From: Callorhinus ursinus
Lineage: Eukaryota; Chordata; Mammalia; Carnivora; Otariidae
Assembly (NCBI RefSeq): GCF_003265705.1
Contig: NW_020313255.1
Span: 257,013 to 321,012, forward strand
Direction: 5' to 3'
DNA: 64,000 bases
Part shown: positions 31,514 through 42,863 of the stretch, in pieces
Position numbering within the stretch: the stretch's first letter is position 1
How the letters are laid out: every line of letters starts with the position of its first letter
The notes under the pieces: model-generated
What the model saw: the letters and a program-made list of their open reading frames with translations, nothing else
Told to the model about the DNA's origin: nothing
Databases searched by the model: none
Position numbers and translations under genes: made by a program

Positions 31514-32084
31514 AGCCGCCCCCAGACAGCCCGGGACCCAGGGAGCCCGTCTGGGGTCTCAGTGCATGTGGGAGGGATGGGGGCATCGCGGGGAGAACCC
31601 CATGAGGCTCCACAGGCCGCCAGGAGGGTGAGGGGACTCCAATGTGGGGTGGGAGATGGAGCGGGGCAGAGGAAGGAGCAGAGAGAGATGGGAAGGGCCA
31701 GGGGCCCTGGGCTTCCTCCTGGCCCTTCTTCCTGGCCTCAGCCTCCTAATCTGCAAGCTGGGTCAGCAGGGGCCCCTCCTGGGCAGGTTTTCCCTGTGGC
31801 CCAATGTCCTCATTCTTAGAAGGGCCAGTGCTGGGCGCCCCCAGCCTTCCCCACACCCTACCCCAGGTCCCCATAGGCCTGGAGGAAACCGACCCCGCAA
31901 CTCAGGGGCACGGGGACTGTGACCCCAGCAGGAGGTGCAGAGCTCTGGGGATGTGGCCCCTTCAGGGATTGCTGGGGAGCCCCAGAGGGGATGGTGCCCC
32001 GCAAGCAGGACAGGTGCTGTGCGTTACCGGGAGGTTCCCTGGGTCTGGGCCCCTGGCTCCCTCCGGGCACAGACGGCTGCTCTG

Positions 32085-32190
32085 GTTACCATTCGTCGTA
32101 ATTATTTTGTAATTTGTGAAAAAACACAATGAAATCATAGACTCAGAAACAGCGTTGAGAGTAAATAGTGTTGCCTTATACCTTGACCTT
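32085..32190. promoter_or_regulatory. small AT-rich conserved-looking island
   Basis: CGTAATTATTTTGTAATTTG and ACAATGAAATCATAGACTCA lie between GC-rich flanks. Enhancer identity is inferred. Confidence 0.3.
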
Positions 32191-33041
32191 GGTCCAAAGG
32201 GCCCAGTGCCGGGCCGGTTCTGGAGGCAGGCAGCCCCTTCCCTTCCCCGTCCCCTGCCCGAAGGTCAGACCACCAGGCAGGCGGCCTCATCCTACTTGGT
32301 CCTCCCAGCGACCCAGAGGTGCCTCATGCTGACCCCTGCCCTCTTCCCAGTTTGGGGGTGCCCTTGCGTGTTGGAGACCTCTCTTCCCTGGGCATCCAGC
32401 TGGAAGCAGAGACCTCCCCACCTCCCCCTGCATTTTCACAAGCAGGCAGGGTGGGGGGCAGCATGAGGGCCAGGTCCCCCAGTCCTGCTGGGCTCTCCTG
32501 GGCCCCTCCTGCCGTCTCCCCTTTGGCCCCCGGGGTCCCCACCATCCCCTAAGTAAAGCAGGCGGGGTGGCTTTTGCTGCCCTCACCAGAAACCAGATTT
32601 CTCACGTGGGCACCGTCCCCCCTTTACAAGCAAGGAAACAGACCCTCAAAAGGCCAGTTCTTGCCCCATGGTCAGCAGGGCGCCCCCAGAGCAGGGCTAG
32701 CCCAACCTAGGGCTAGACAGGGGCAGACAAGGTCTTGATCTCAAGCCGTGCGAGGGCCATTAACAAGTACCCCCCTGCTACTAGCTGGGCTGAGGCCACT
32801 GCCCCTCCCAGGAGGCCGCCCCAGGCCGCCCCAGCGAGGGATACCTGAGCCTGGGCTGTAGACTCAGTGGGGCAGCCAGGGCAAAAGGGAAGGGTGGCCT
32901 TGGCGGAGGGATAGGCGTGGACAAAGGTCCTGTGGCAGAGACGGAGAGAAGGCCAATGGGTCAGAGCACAGGAGCCAGGGCCAGAGCAGGGCAGGGAGCC
33001 TGGGGTCAGGGACAGGAGGAGCCAGTAGGGGGGAAAGAGGG

Positions 33042-33213
33042 GGTTGCCAGGTAAAATACAGAATGCTCAGTTAATTCTGAATTTCAAATAAATAGTGATT
33101 TTTTTTTAAGTATAAGCACATCCCACAATTGCATGGGACATACCAAAAAATTATTTGTGTGTGAAATTCAGATTTAATTAGGTTATGTATTTTATTTGAT
33201 AAATCTGGCCACC
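33042..33213. mobile_element. palindromic MITE-like DNA element
   Basis: The two ends are long inverted repeats. The left arm begins GGTTGCCAGGTAAAATACAG and contains TTCTGAATTTCAAATAAAT. The right arm reverse-complements to GGTGGCCAGATTTATCAAAT, AAAATACATAACC and ATCTGAATTTCACACACAAA. The centre has TCCCACAATTGCATGGGA. This hairpin architecture matches a nonautonomous DNA transposon relic seen in many mammalian genomes; I cannot name the family. Confidence 0.7.
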
Positions 33214-33310
33214 TTAGCCAGGGATGACAGACCCTTGGGAGCACTCACTTGCTGCAGGGTGGATCGAGTGCCCAAATTTCGCCCTTGCCCTGAGAGGCCC
33301 TGCTTGGTAG

Positions 33311-33324
33311 ACACCAGGGGGCAG
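33311..33324 (+). promoter_or_regulatory. CTCF-like motif
   Basis: ACACCAGGGGGCAG fits CCASYAGRKGGCRS at 13 of 14 positions (the first base differs). Confidence 0.4.
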
Positions 33325-33594
33325 CTACCTCCCTCCGGACCCTCCCACCGCTTCACTGCAACGTCCGTTCTTCGAGGTGACAAAGGGGCAAGCGCTGAGC
33401 CAATAGGCCCCCTTCATGGAGGGAAGGCTGCAGCCCTTAGGTTGACACCGGCCCCCCGGCCCCCTGCCCAGCCTCACTGGGCAGCTGCAGGGACCGCAGG
33501 CTGTGCTCAGACACCACCACCACCCTCCCCCGCCGCCACCGCCACCGCCAGGCCGCCGGCAGAGGCCACTGGAGCAGGTGAGAAACGTCCATTT

Positions 33595-33650
33595 TTAGGG
33601 CCAAAGGGATTGATTATCGATAGCACAGCCACGAGTTACTGGAACTGTAG
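33595..33650. promoter_or_regulatory. possible ONECUT/PBX-type binding cluster
   Basis: GGGATTGATTATCGATAGCA overlaps an ATTGATTA core and a TTATCGATA (ONECUT-like) core. It is isolated in GC-rich sequence. Confidence 0.3.
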
Positions 33651-34159
33651 CCCGGAGTGGGAAGCTGGTTTCTCGCAGCCTGGAGACCAGAGGAACCTCC
33701 ACTTCTCGGGAGGGACTGAGTGACCAGATTTATTGTGGCCACAGAAGATCACCAGGCACTCAGCAGATTCCAGCCCCTGGCTTGAGGGGAAGTGGGGGCC
33801 CACTGGGGACTGGGGGGTGGGGGGGCCTGCTCCCAGAATCACCCCTTCCCCCAGCTCTTCCACCCCCACGGGGCGGGCGGGGGGGACAGCCTGAGGAGCC
33901 AGTGCTGGGAGGGACGGGCCAAGGTTAGGAAGTGTCCCCCACCCCACTGACCCGCCTAGTCCCCTAGTGGGCTCCCCCCCCCAGGCTGGCCTGCGCCCAG
34001 CCTCCAGGCCGCCACCTACACTGTCCCCCCGCCCCCTGCAAATCCCTCTCTCCTGCAGGAGTCGGCCACGTCCTCCAGGCCAGCCTGGAGGGACCGGGCT
34101 CTGGAAACCAGAGGTGGGGGCAGGGCAGGTGGCCACGGAGGCTGACTCACGCGCAATCC

Positions 34160-34330
34160 GGGCGATGAATGCGGTCAGTGCGTGGATCTCAATAATCAAA
34201 GAATAATCAATGGGTCTTTAATTTCCATACAATAACTGTCTTATTAAATCTAAATTTAATGTGCTTCTAGAATCCTTAATTTAAAGTGTTACTGTGCCCA
34301 CCATCTGCTCCTCGAAATACAAATGCAGGG
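34160..34330. promoter_or_regulatory. AT-rich conserved-looking noncoding island
   Basis: TCAATAATCAAAGAATAATC, AATGGGTCTTTAATTTCC and TAAATCTAAATTTAATGTGC give multiple AATAATCAA and TTAAT cores. No repeat is recognised. Enhancer identity is inferred. Confidence 0.4.
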
Positions 34331-34339
34331 AACACACGA

Positions 34340-35575
34340 CTCAGAGCGGCACAGAAGGTTCCGGGACTCACGCACGGCTGTGGCTCCTGGGGCCACCCCC
34401 CGCCCCCCCCCCGCAGCCCCCGCGCCCCCCCCTGCCCCAACAGGCCTGCCCAGGGCTCTCTTTCGGGGAGCACAACCCCAGAATCAGCCTGGGAGTCTGA
34501 CGGGGACCAGGGGTGTTGTGGGCCCGGCATTCAAGGCCGCAGGACATCCCCTCTCTCCGGGGCTGGGCCCCCCGGCCGGCTCTGGGCACCCCATCTTTGT
34601 TCCGGCTGTGCCTCTGCCCTGACGTCCTTCAGCGCCCGCTCTGGGGCACCCCCAGCAGGCAGCCTTTCCTGGCCCTCGGCCGCTGCCCAGAGCGCCATGG
34701 AGCCTCTGCTCGCTCCCTCCCTGGACACGTGCCAGGCAGGGTGTCCAGCAAACACACCGTGGGCAGCACCTGTGGGCCCACTGCCTCAGCAGGTGACCCT
34801 CGTGACAGCCTGGACACTGGACTCAAGGAAGCGTACTGGCTGCTCCTCCACGCGTCTGTGTAGCTAGGGGCGGCTCACGGCCCTCCTGTAAAGGGGCCGG
34901 GTGGTGGGCCTGGGCTGGGGGCGGACGGAGCACCCTCCTCCCACAGTCTGCTGGGGTTGGGGCTCACAATTGGCTGGCTGACCTTGGGGGGGTGGGAAGG
35001 CATGTGGGGACATCGTGGGGGCCCTGGGCTGGGCAGGCTACTGGCTCTTTGATGCCTTCCCCTTGGCCTTGCCCTCTACCTCTCTGGCCTTGTCACCTCC
35101 CCTCTCTTCCCCCGGTTTCTGGAAGTTTCCCTGGAAGCCCCTCCTCACCCAGGTCACTCCCGGTCTGGAAGGGGTCAGGTAGCGCCTTCTGGGACCAGAG
35201 TGCCCAAGCCGGCTCTGTGCTCCACCGTGCCTCCCCCCTGCGCCCCTGGGCCACCTGGCTCCGCCCCTGCCCCTGCGCGGGCCGGGCTTCTGTCTCTCGC
35301 TGCCTGCTTGAGCGCAGTCAGCACTTCTGGCGGGGCTGGACTGTCTGTCCCAGACCTCCCGTTACAGACGCGGGCTCAACAGCGCAGAGCCACACCTCAC
35401 CTCTGCCGGGACACCCACCCTCCCGCACCTGTCTGCTCTCGGCGCTCGGAGCCCCCGCGGCCGACGGGCCCCCACCCGCAAGCCCATGCCGGTGACGTGG
35501 GGCCCCTCGCGCTGAGCCCCAATTTGGGACAGTGTCCAGTGGAGGGCAACGCCCGGCCTGACTCAGCTCCACCAC
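34340..35575. other. intergenic GC-rich block, no gene recognised
   Basis: C-rich low complexity occurs near 34390-34440. No exon-like segment is recognised. Confidence 0.45.
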
Positions 35576-35579
35576 CCAC

Positions 35580-36110
35580 TGGCCATGAGGAGTTACTTTT
35601 AAAATTGTGGCAAATACACAAAAGATAAAATTCACCATTTTAACCATTACAAACTGTGCGATCCGGTGGCCTCACGTACGTTCCTAATGATGGTGTGCAG
35701 CCAACACCACTGTCCAGTTGCAGAACGTTTCCCCCAAAGGGGGACCGTGGGCCCATTCAGCAGCCGCTCCCCTGCCCCCGCCCTGCCTTCCGTCTGGGGA
35801 GTTGCCTGTCCGGGGCATTTGGCATAAGTGGAGTCACTATGCGTGTCCTCTCACGTGTGGCTCCTGGCACTCAGCATTGCGTCTTCAAGGTTCGTCCACG
35901 TGGCCGCGTGAATCAGCACTTCCCTCCTCTCCCCGGCCGGAGTGGTCCGTCGCCGGGGGGACCCCGTTTTGGTCAACCCCTCGTCTGTTGATGGCCACGT
36001 GGGTGGTTTCCACCTTCTGGCCGCCGTGAATGGTGCTGCCACGAACGAGGGAGGACAGGTGTTTGTCTCGACTTCGGCCGGCGGCTCGTTGGGGCGGATA
36101 CGGCGGAGAG
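35580..36110 (-). mobile_element. decayed, CpG-enriched L1 3' end, minus orientation
   Basis: TTTTAAAATTGTGGCAAATA, AAAGATAAAATTCACCATTT and TAACCATTACAAACTGTGCG are followed by GGCATAAGTGGAGTCACTAT, CTTCAAGGTTCGTCCACGTG and CCGCCGTGAATGGTGCTGCC. These are in the order of an L1M 3' end in reverse complement. Many positions that are T or A in L1 consensus are C or G here. Confidence 0.88.
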
Positions 36111-36324
36111 CCGTTGCTGGGTCCCCTGGCAACACTGCCTGGCAGGCCCGCGGGCAGAGAGGAGGGAGCCAGCGTCCGCGGCCTCGGGTGACCCCGTCTG
36201 TCACATGGAGACCGTCACCGCTTCCTCCGGCGCGTGAGCAAGAGCAGGCCAGGGGACGACACTCAGCACGAGGCTCCGAGGGTGGCAGCCCCCGTTCCCC
36301 AGCACCTGCCATGCACCAGCCACT

Positions 36325-36500
36325 TCGTCTGGTGCATGCAGTTGGTGCTCTATAAATACCAAACGGAGAGATGATTTCCGATTCCCATGCCAACCCCGTA
36401 AGGTAGAAATGGTTATTTCACAAAATCTCACACAGGTGAAGTGACTTGGAAAGTCCCCCAGCCGGGGGGTGGAGATGGGACCCTGGGGCAAGCCTGTCTG
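36325..36500 (-). repeat. MIR SINE, reverse
   Basis: GTTGGTGCTCTATAAATACC, CCCGTAAGGTAGAAATGGTT, CACACAGGTGAAGTGACTTG and the downstream GGAGATGGGACCC reproduce the reverse complement of MIR from 3' end to 5' part. Confidence 0.75.
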
Positions 36501-37019
36501 GCTCCTGAGAGCTGGGCCTCAGTGCACATGCCTGCAGGCTGCTCACTGCACAAGGGTGCCTGGCCGAGGGGATGAAGGGGGCTGTCCAGTTCCCATTCTG
36601 CGCCCCCACATCATGTGCCCAGGAGCTGCCTTTGCCTAGGGTACCTTGTGGAGACCAGCACAGAGGTGCTGAACATCTGGGGGAGGCCTGGCCGCGTGCT
36701 GCCAGGGGCCCACACGTGCCAGGCCTTCCTGGGGAGCCCTGGGGCTGCCCTGTGCTGTGTGTAGGCAACAGCGTGCCGCTGGTGCAGGAAGGGGGAGGAG
36801 GTCTGAAGCCAGCCTGCCTCCCTGACCCAGGCCTGCAGGTGCCTCCCGGGCCTGCAAGTGCCTGGACCCTGGATCCCTCTGCTGGACGGATCACCAGGAG
36901 AAGGCACTTTAGAGAGGCACCCACCTCCACGTAGAGGTGAAGGCTGAGGGTCAGACCCTTCACACCCCTGCCTTCAGCAGAGGAGGACCGGAGGGGTGGC
37001 CGCTGTGACCATGCTCCTA

Positions 37020-37150
37020 TAACGTGCTGCAGGCCTGAAGGACATTGTCCCTCCTCCTGAGACAGCTTCGAGGTGGGAGTTACTGCTCCCTTTACAGAGG
37101 AAGAGACTAAGGTTCAGAGTGGCCGGGCCGAGGCTCATGGAGCATAAGCC
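37020..37150 (-). repeat. MIR-like fragment, reverse
   Basis: GAGGTGGGAGTTACTGCTCC, CTTTACAGAGGAAGAGACTA and AGGTTCAGAGTGGCC match the reverse MIR core. Confidence 0.6.
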
Positions 37151-37329
37151 CTGGCCACACACGGCTTGTCCCCACTCAATGCCCCCCGCTTGTCTCTCAG
37201 GTAATTGGTTCTGGCTGCTGGACCCAGCTTTTCCTGGATTCTGGGTACAGAATCCCCACTGGCATCCTTCAGGGGTCCGAGTGTATGTGGGCCAGGGAAT
37301 TGGGTTCTTGCCCTGCCTGAGCAGAACCC

Positions 37330-37475
37330 GCCCGGCCAGCATTCACTGACTGTATACTCTGCACCACGCACCACTGTGGACCGTGTAAGCATGGCCCCTT
37401 CGTGGCAGCCAGATCCCATTTGATGGAGGGGGAAACTGAGGCCCAGAGGAGCTGAGTGCACGTCAAGGCCAAGGA
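37330..37475. repeat. MIR/L2-group composite fragment
   Basis: CATTCACTGACTGTATACTC and GTGTAAGCATGGCCCCTTCG are followed by GGGGGAAACTGAGGCCCAGA. They resemble ancient interspersed repeats in reverse orientation. Confidence 0.45.
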
Positions 37476-37634
37476 GGGAGAAAGCAGCAGGGAGCCTTCT
37501 ACTCCACCGGCCCCGGGCACTGCCAGGGGGCCCACGCCACCCACAGCTGTGGCTCCCTCTGCGTGGGTCCCTCCACACAGGCGTGTCCTCAGAAAGTTCC
37601 ATGTCTGCGGAGCTGGCTTCTGCCTGGATCACAG

Positions 37635-37875
37635 CCTCAGTCCTCACGGTAATCGACTGCTCGCTAATCAGATTGATTTCCATCCCAACGAGTCCTGCCG
37701 GCCGCCTGCATTCCAGGAGCGGTATTTTGAGCACAGACATATAATCAAGCGGCAGAAAGCAGAGGGCACAGAGGGCCTCTCTGCCAATCGAATAAAAGCT
37801 AAATGGCCCGAGCTTTTAGGCCTAATCACTGATGTATTCCCACTTGGGGTGGGTCTCCAGCAAAGCCCATCTGAT
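37635..37875. promoter_or_regulatory. conserved-looking noncoding element with PBX/HOX-like sites
   Basis: CGGTAATCGACTGCTCGCTA, ATCAGATTGATTTCC, GACATATAATCAAGCGG, GCCAATCGAATAAAAGC and GGCCTAATCACTGATG occur within about 240 bp without a recognised repeat. The repeated AATC/GATT cores suggest homeodomain/TALE binding; this is inference. Confidence 0.4.
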
Positions 37876-38337
37876 CAAGGCTGGGCTTTTCCGAGCATTT
37901 TGGCATCGGGTCTTAATTTCCCTCCCAGCCATGCCTGCCTTGCCAGTCCCGCTCTGCTTGGCTGCGGTGGCCTGATGGTCCCCTTCCAATCGAAGTCCAG
38001 TGTCCCTTGCGGGAGGGGCTCCACCACTTGGTCCTGGAGACGCTCTCGGGCCGGCACTGGGCAGTGCACATCCTCCTGGCACGTCCCCTGAGACAGGAGT
38101 CCCCATGAGGGCTGAAGCCAGGGCACAAGTCAGCCCTCCAGCCCAGGTTGGCTCTGGCTCTGCATGGAGCCCTGGCCTGGGGAGGCTCTGGAAGGGGTGC
38201 ATGGGGTCCTTCACTCCCCAGTGGCTGCCCAGGGCCTGTGTGGAGACAGAGGCCAAGCACCCCTGTGGCCCGTCCCTGAGCCCAGAGGGACCCTCTCCAG
38301 CCCCCCAGGGCCTCCAGGTGGTGAGTCCAGCTCTGCC

Positions 38338-38388
38338 CGCCTCCTCTCCTCTCCCTTCCCCTCCCCTCCCCTCTCCTCCCCTCCCCCT
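38338..38388 (+). repeat. CT-rich low-complexity tract
   Basis: Repeated CTCCCCTC/CTCCTCTC units. Confidence 0.9.
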
Positions 38389-38869
38389 GGGCCTCTCCCA
38401 CCCCACTGTCTTGCCCCATGTCCTCGAAGGGCGGGGCCTTTTCGCCCCCACTTTGTGGGCAGGGAGAGAAGCAGCCAGTCCAAGCCTGGAGCCTGTTGGA
38501 GGGGGAGGGTTGGAGTCTGTCCTGGCCCGGAGGCCATCCTTCTCTGCCCCAAGCTCCGCACCCCAATCTCCCTCCACATGACCCCGGTCCCCCACCTGTG
38601 TGGCTCGGGTGCCCTGCAGGCAATGAAAACTGGGAGCACCTGGCCCTCTCCACAGCTCCTGCCCCCGCGCATCAGCCCTCGGGGCTCCTGGCAGCCTGGT
38701 GCTGGTGGGCAGGGGATCCGCGGGGAGGGCGGGGCGGGGCGGGGCTGTGTGTGGGCCTCAGCCTCTGCAGGCCGTAGGGCCACCCCGTGTAATGGGGAGT
38801 GTGGCCGTGGGAGGTGGCCTCCCCACGAGGGACCGGGGAGCCTTGTGGGCGGGGGCCCGCTGCAGAGAC

Positions 38870-38990
38870 CCTGCAGTCTGGAGGCCGAAGCCGAGGTCCA
38901 GAGATGGGCAGACGCGTGCCAGTCTCACAGCTCACGGCCCTAAACTAGACCTCAAACCCGGGTCTCCTCCGGCCAGAGTCCCTTCAGTGC
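38870..38990 (-). repeat. MIR-like fragment, reverse
   Basis: GAGGTCCAGAGATGGGCAGA, CAGTCTCACAGCTCACGGCC and CCTCAAACCCGGGTCTCCTC follow the reverse MIR consensus. Confidence 0.55.
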
Positions 38991-38999
38991 CACATCACC

Positions 39000-41900
39000 G
39001 GGGGTCGAGGACGGAGGGGGGCGGTCCGGGGAGGGGCCCGGCGATGGATGAAGGAATATGGGACAGTTGAGCAGCCAAGGCCCCAGCAGGGAGGCTGGGG
39101 GTGTCAATTCTGGGGTGGCTCAGGGCCCACGGGGCTGCTAATTTCCTCAGGGCAGGACGTGCTCTCCCAGCCCCAAGCTGCATCCAGGCCTCCGTGGGCC
39201 TAGGGGAAGGAGGGGGCTCAGGAAACAGCTCGGAATGGAGACCCAGACCGCCGGGGCCTGTGGAGGTCACGTTCCCCACCCCTCCCTTATGGACTGTCCC
39301 TGGGGGGCTGTCCAGGGGCCTATATTTGAACTCCCTGCTGCTAGGGGTGACTTCCTCCCCTCCTGCCCAAGTGCAGCCCCCCAGCTGGGGGCCACGACTG
39401 CTTCCTTGGGGGTGAACTTCTGCCCCCTGCCCTACTCCAGGAGAAGGGCTGACCAAGGGCCTGAGCAGGGTGAAGGCCACAGAGCTGGATGCCCCGAGGG
39501 GTGGCTTACAAGCAGGTGGGGCCCATCTGGGGTGCCAGCGTGGGGCCCCCCGGAACCTCCCATACCAGGGAGAGCTGCCTTCTGAACGAGCTGCCCAGTG
39601 CTGCTGGGGGAGCCCTTTTCCAGAACCTGCCCCACCACAGGGAGGCCAGAGGGACACACATGGCGGGCTTCTTGCCGGGGTCGCTTCTGTCCCTAACTGA
39701 TGGAGCTGGGTTATAGCCACACACATGCACCAGCCCAGCCCTCCTGTAAGGGGGGAACTGAGGCAGGTGCTAGCCGGCCCCAGGCCACGCACGCAGCCCA
39801 GGGCACATGGGCTCTGTCCCAGCCTGGCTGGCCCAGGTCAAGGCCTTGCTCTTCCCAGCCCCTGATGGCCAGCCCTGGAGAAACAGGCTGCTTTTCCTGG
39901 AAATCAGGGCCTCCACACGCCCCGACCCCTCGAGGCAATGCCATCCATGTCCCAGCTCCGCTGTCTGTCTGGAGCAGTTAGTCAATTATGGGTCCCAGGG
40001 GGCTGGGAGCAGCTTCTGCACAGCAGGACCTGCCTCCCCAGTGTGGGTTGTGTGTGGGGGGGGGTAGGGGGCGGGGGGTCCGGATGAGACCCCTGGCGCC
40101 GTCACTGCTGGGCCAGAATGGTGGCTACTTTGGCTCCTCTACCCTCCCCGCCCCCTCTCTCCATAGGCCCCCTAGTTATTACAAAGTCCCTACAAGGGGG
40201 CCCAGGGAGTTCTGGGTGGGGACCGGGGATCACAGCAGCCTTCACACCCCTGGCCCACCCGGAACGGCCTCCCTCGGACTGAGGGAGGCCCCCTCGAGGT
40301 GGCTCACAGGAGAAGAACAGACCTGGGCCAGAGGTCCCTTCCAGCCCACCCTCATGGCTGTATCCCCACTGAGGCCACCTGACACATCCCTACCCCCACC
40401 TTACAGGCTCCTGGGCCCCTCCCAGCCCCAGCCCCAGCCCCAGCCCTCACCACTGGCCACAGACACCCTCGGGGAGCCCAAGAAACAGTACCCAGGGCGG
40501 AAGGCATTGTGCCCCCCCACCAGGCACACAGGCAGCCGGACCTCTGTAAACACCTACTGTCACCTCCTGCTCGTCCCCCGTGTGTGTGGTAACCAGAATG
40601 TCTGAGCTGGGTGCATCTAAGACCCCATCCCTCCTCCTCGGCCCTACCCTCCCTTCCTGACCCAGGGCCCTAACCTACTGCCCATCTGACCACTGTTCTC
40701 CTTTCCTTCCCGATGGAGATCCCCCAGGGGTCCCTGGACAAGTGTCTGTGTCCACTTCCCAGTAGATCCTTCCACACGGCCCTCCTGGGGCCACCTGATG
40801 GAACGGACACAACGCAGAGCTGAGACTGATCCGCCCCAAGCCTCCTCGGCAACAGCGGATGGGCGGGGACCCTCTTCTAGCCAGGTCATTGCCAGCATGG
40901 CACTGGCTGCTCAGTGCAGGGCCTCAGTCTCCCCTCCAGGGAGGGACAGTGCCCACCCAGTGGGGGTTGTGAAGAACATGCCACTCAAAGCTTCTCAATG
41001 ACAAGTGGGAGCCCCCAGCCCCCGGGCCCACCCTCCTCCCTGCTCAACCCCTGCGCTGGCCAGGCCCTCAGCCTGACCTCCGCACAGCTTGGACCAACAG
41101 GCCCTTCCTCTACAGGCTCAGGATCAACCCCACCCCAGGGGCTCCAACCCTTTATGCTGAGGACAAAGGGCTCCAGGGCAGAGCCTCTGGTCCTGCTGAC
41201 TCTGCACCCTCTTCCCAGGACAGGACAAAGGGTTGGGAGGGGGGGCTGAGCTTCTGATGCCTCAGCCAGTCTCCGTCCAGACTGCGAGGGCAGGGAGGCC
41301 AGCTGAAGGACAGGGGCTCAGACTGCAGGGTGGGGAACAGAGCCCAGGCTCACAGGTGCCCGGCCCCTCCTCCTGAAAGACCAGGAGACCCCATGTCACA
41401 GGGTCCCGGCAGAACTGGGTTCCAAACCCAGACCCTCCTGGTACTCCCACCCCACTGGGCCTCGGCTGGCCCCGGACCGCCTGGGTGGGGCATTTGGAGG
41501 GCCGTGAGGGGGCTTCGGGGCCTCCCACGTACGTGTCCCACAGCCCAGAGGTGGGCTGTCTCCACCAGCCCAGGGAGATGACAGGGGAATCCACCCCATC
41601 CAGCAGCTTTGAGGCGTGGGTGGGAAGGGCCTTGCACAGGCCTGAGATAACACTGGTCAGCTGGCTGGGGGTGGTAGGGAACAGCTCTGAAAACAAGACC
41701 AGAAGTGGCACGCTGCCCCGGTGGCCAGAGCTGGGCTTGGCAGTGGGGCGGGGACACACATACCCAGCTCCCCAGCGCCGCCTGGGCCAGGCTCCTTGGG
41801 CATTCCTGGGGAGAGAGTGTCATGTGCTGACCGTGGATGCAGGGCCCCTCTGTGCAGGGGGCCCCTCTGTGCAGGGGGCCCCTCTGAAAACCACGGCCAC

Positions 41901-42835
41901 TCATTTTAGACGTTGTGCTCCCTCTGTGCTGGCCGTGGCTCCAGGGGACCCCATTCTGGGGACGTCACCGTGAAGCAGACCTACAGACCCCTGCCCTTGG
42001 GAGAAGCTCGCTAAACAAGTGAGCAAACACACCTCATGCCTTAGCTCAGGCAGAGACCAGGGGTGCAGCTGAGAAGACAGGAGCCCACCACGCAGGTGTC
42101 CGGGTGTGGGAAGCACGTGTGAGGGGCCTAACCCAGGGCTGAGGGGCACCCTGATGCAAGGCCTTGCTTGCCCAGGGCCTAGGTTTCAGGGGGAGCTCAC
42201 AAATATTCTTGTGGACACAGCAGAGAAACAAAGGAGGCCGTGAGCTGCCAGGCTTGCCTGAATCTGAGGACCCCAGTCCAGAGCTGGCCCGGTGGGGACG
42301 GCGCCACAGATGGTTGGAAGATGCCACCCACCCACCTGGCACCAGGGGCTCCAGGTCAGGCCAGGGGACCTGCGATTCATTTGCAATTCCCCCTCTGTCC
42401 ATGTGGGGGCAGACCTGGCCCAGGAGGAGGCGGCTGGGGGACTGGAAGGAGGTAGCCTCACACCTGGCCGGTGGCAGGCAGGTGAGCCGGATGAGGTGGC
42501 TTTCCCAGTGTGCAGACAATAAAGAGAAAAGGAACCCCTCACAGGCCAGCCCAAGGCCCTCCCACAAGCATGTGACAACCCCCTTGCACCCAGCCTCCTT
42601 CCCGTGTAAGGTGAGACGCTGGGGGAGCGGGAGGTTAAGTGGGCCCAGTGGCTCTGGACCCCCGCAGCCGGATCTCTGGCCCTGGGTGGACAACAAGTCT
42701 GGGGAGGGCCCCGCCCCCACGTGGTGATCCTGGCTCCTGGGGGTGTCCCGAGTCCCCGGGTCACCCTGCCCAACACCCGGCTTTCCCCCCGGCTCCGCAA
42801 TGTCTCCCCCAGTCCCACTGATGGAGCAAAGCGCA
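39000..42835. other. intergenic block beyond the NACC2 poly(A) site, no gene recognised
   Basis: GC-rich sequence with a short (CCCCAG)n run at 40422-40447 and a small 17-bp tandem repeat at 41839-41886. No exon with recognisable protein similarity is seen. Confidence 0.5.
41839..41886 (+). repeat. 17-bp tandem repeat, three copies
   Basis: GCAGGGGGCCCCTCTGT is repeated; the first copy lacks two G and the last is cut by one base. Confidence 0.9.
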
Positions 42836-42857
42836 GGCCACTTGGGTTTGAACTGAC

Positions 42858-42863
42858 TTTATT
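42858..42863 (-). terminator. NACC2: distal poly(A) signal of NACC2
   Basis: The minus strand reads AATAATAAAGTCAG, with a canonical AATAAA. Cleavage is expected about 15-25 bases further, near 42835-42845. Confidence 0.7.

Larger units (their letters stand above)
29820..33040. other. intergenic, no gene recognised
   Basis: Mostly GC-rich sequence with two small AT-rich islands (30060-30180 and 32085-32190), a GT microsatellite, and a weak reverse MIR-like trace at 32610-32720. No exon signature was found. Confidence 0.45.

Noticed and set aside
33480..33560. CCACCACCACC/CCGCCACC stretch as a triplet-repeat locus
   Set aside because: The units are short and interrupted, and no gene is associated.
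38000..38950. overlapping frames above 190 codons on both strands at 38 kb
   Set aside because: Frames in several phases and on both strands cover the same GC-rich sequence with no domain and no splice or promoter logic.
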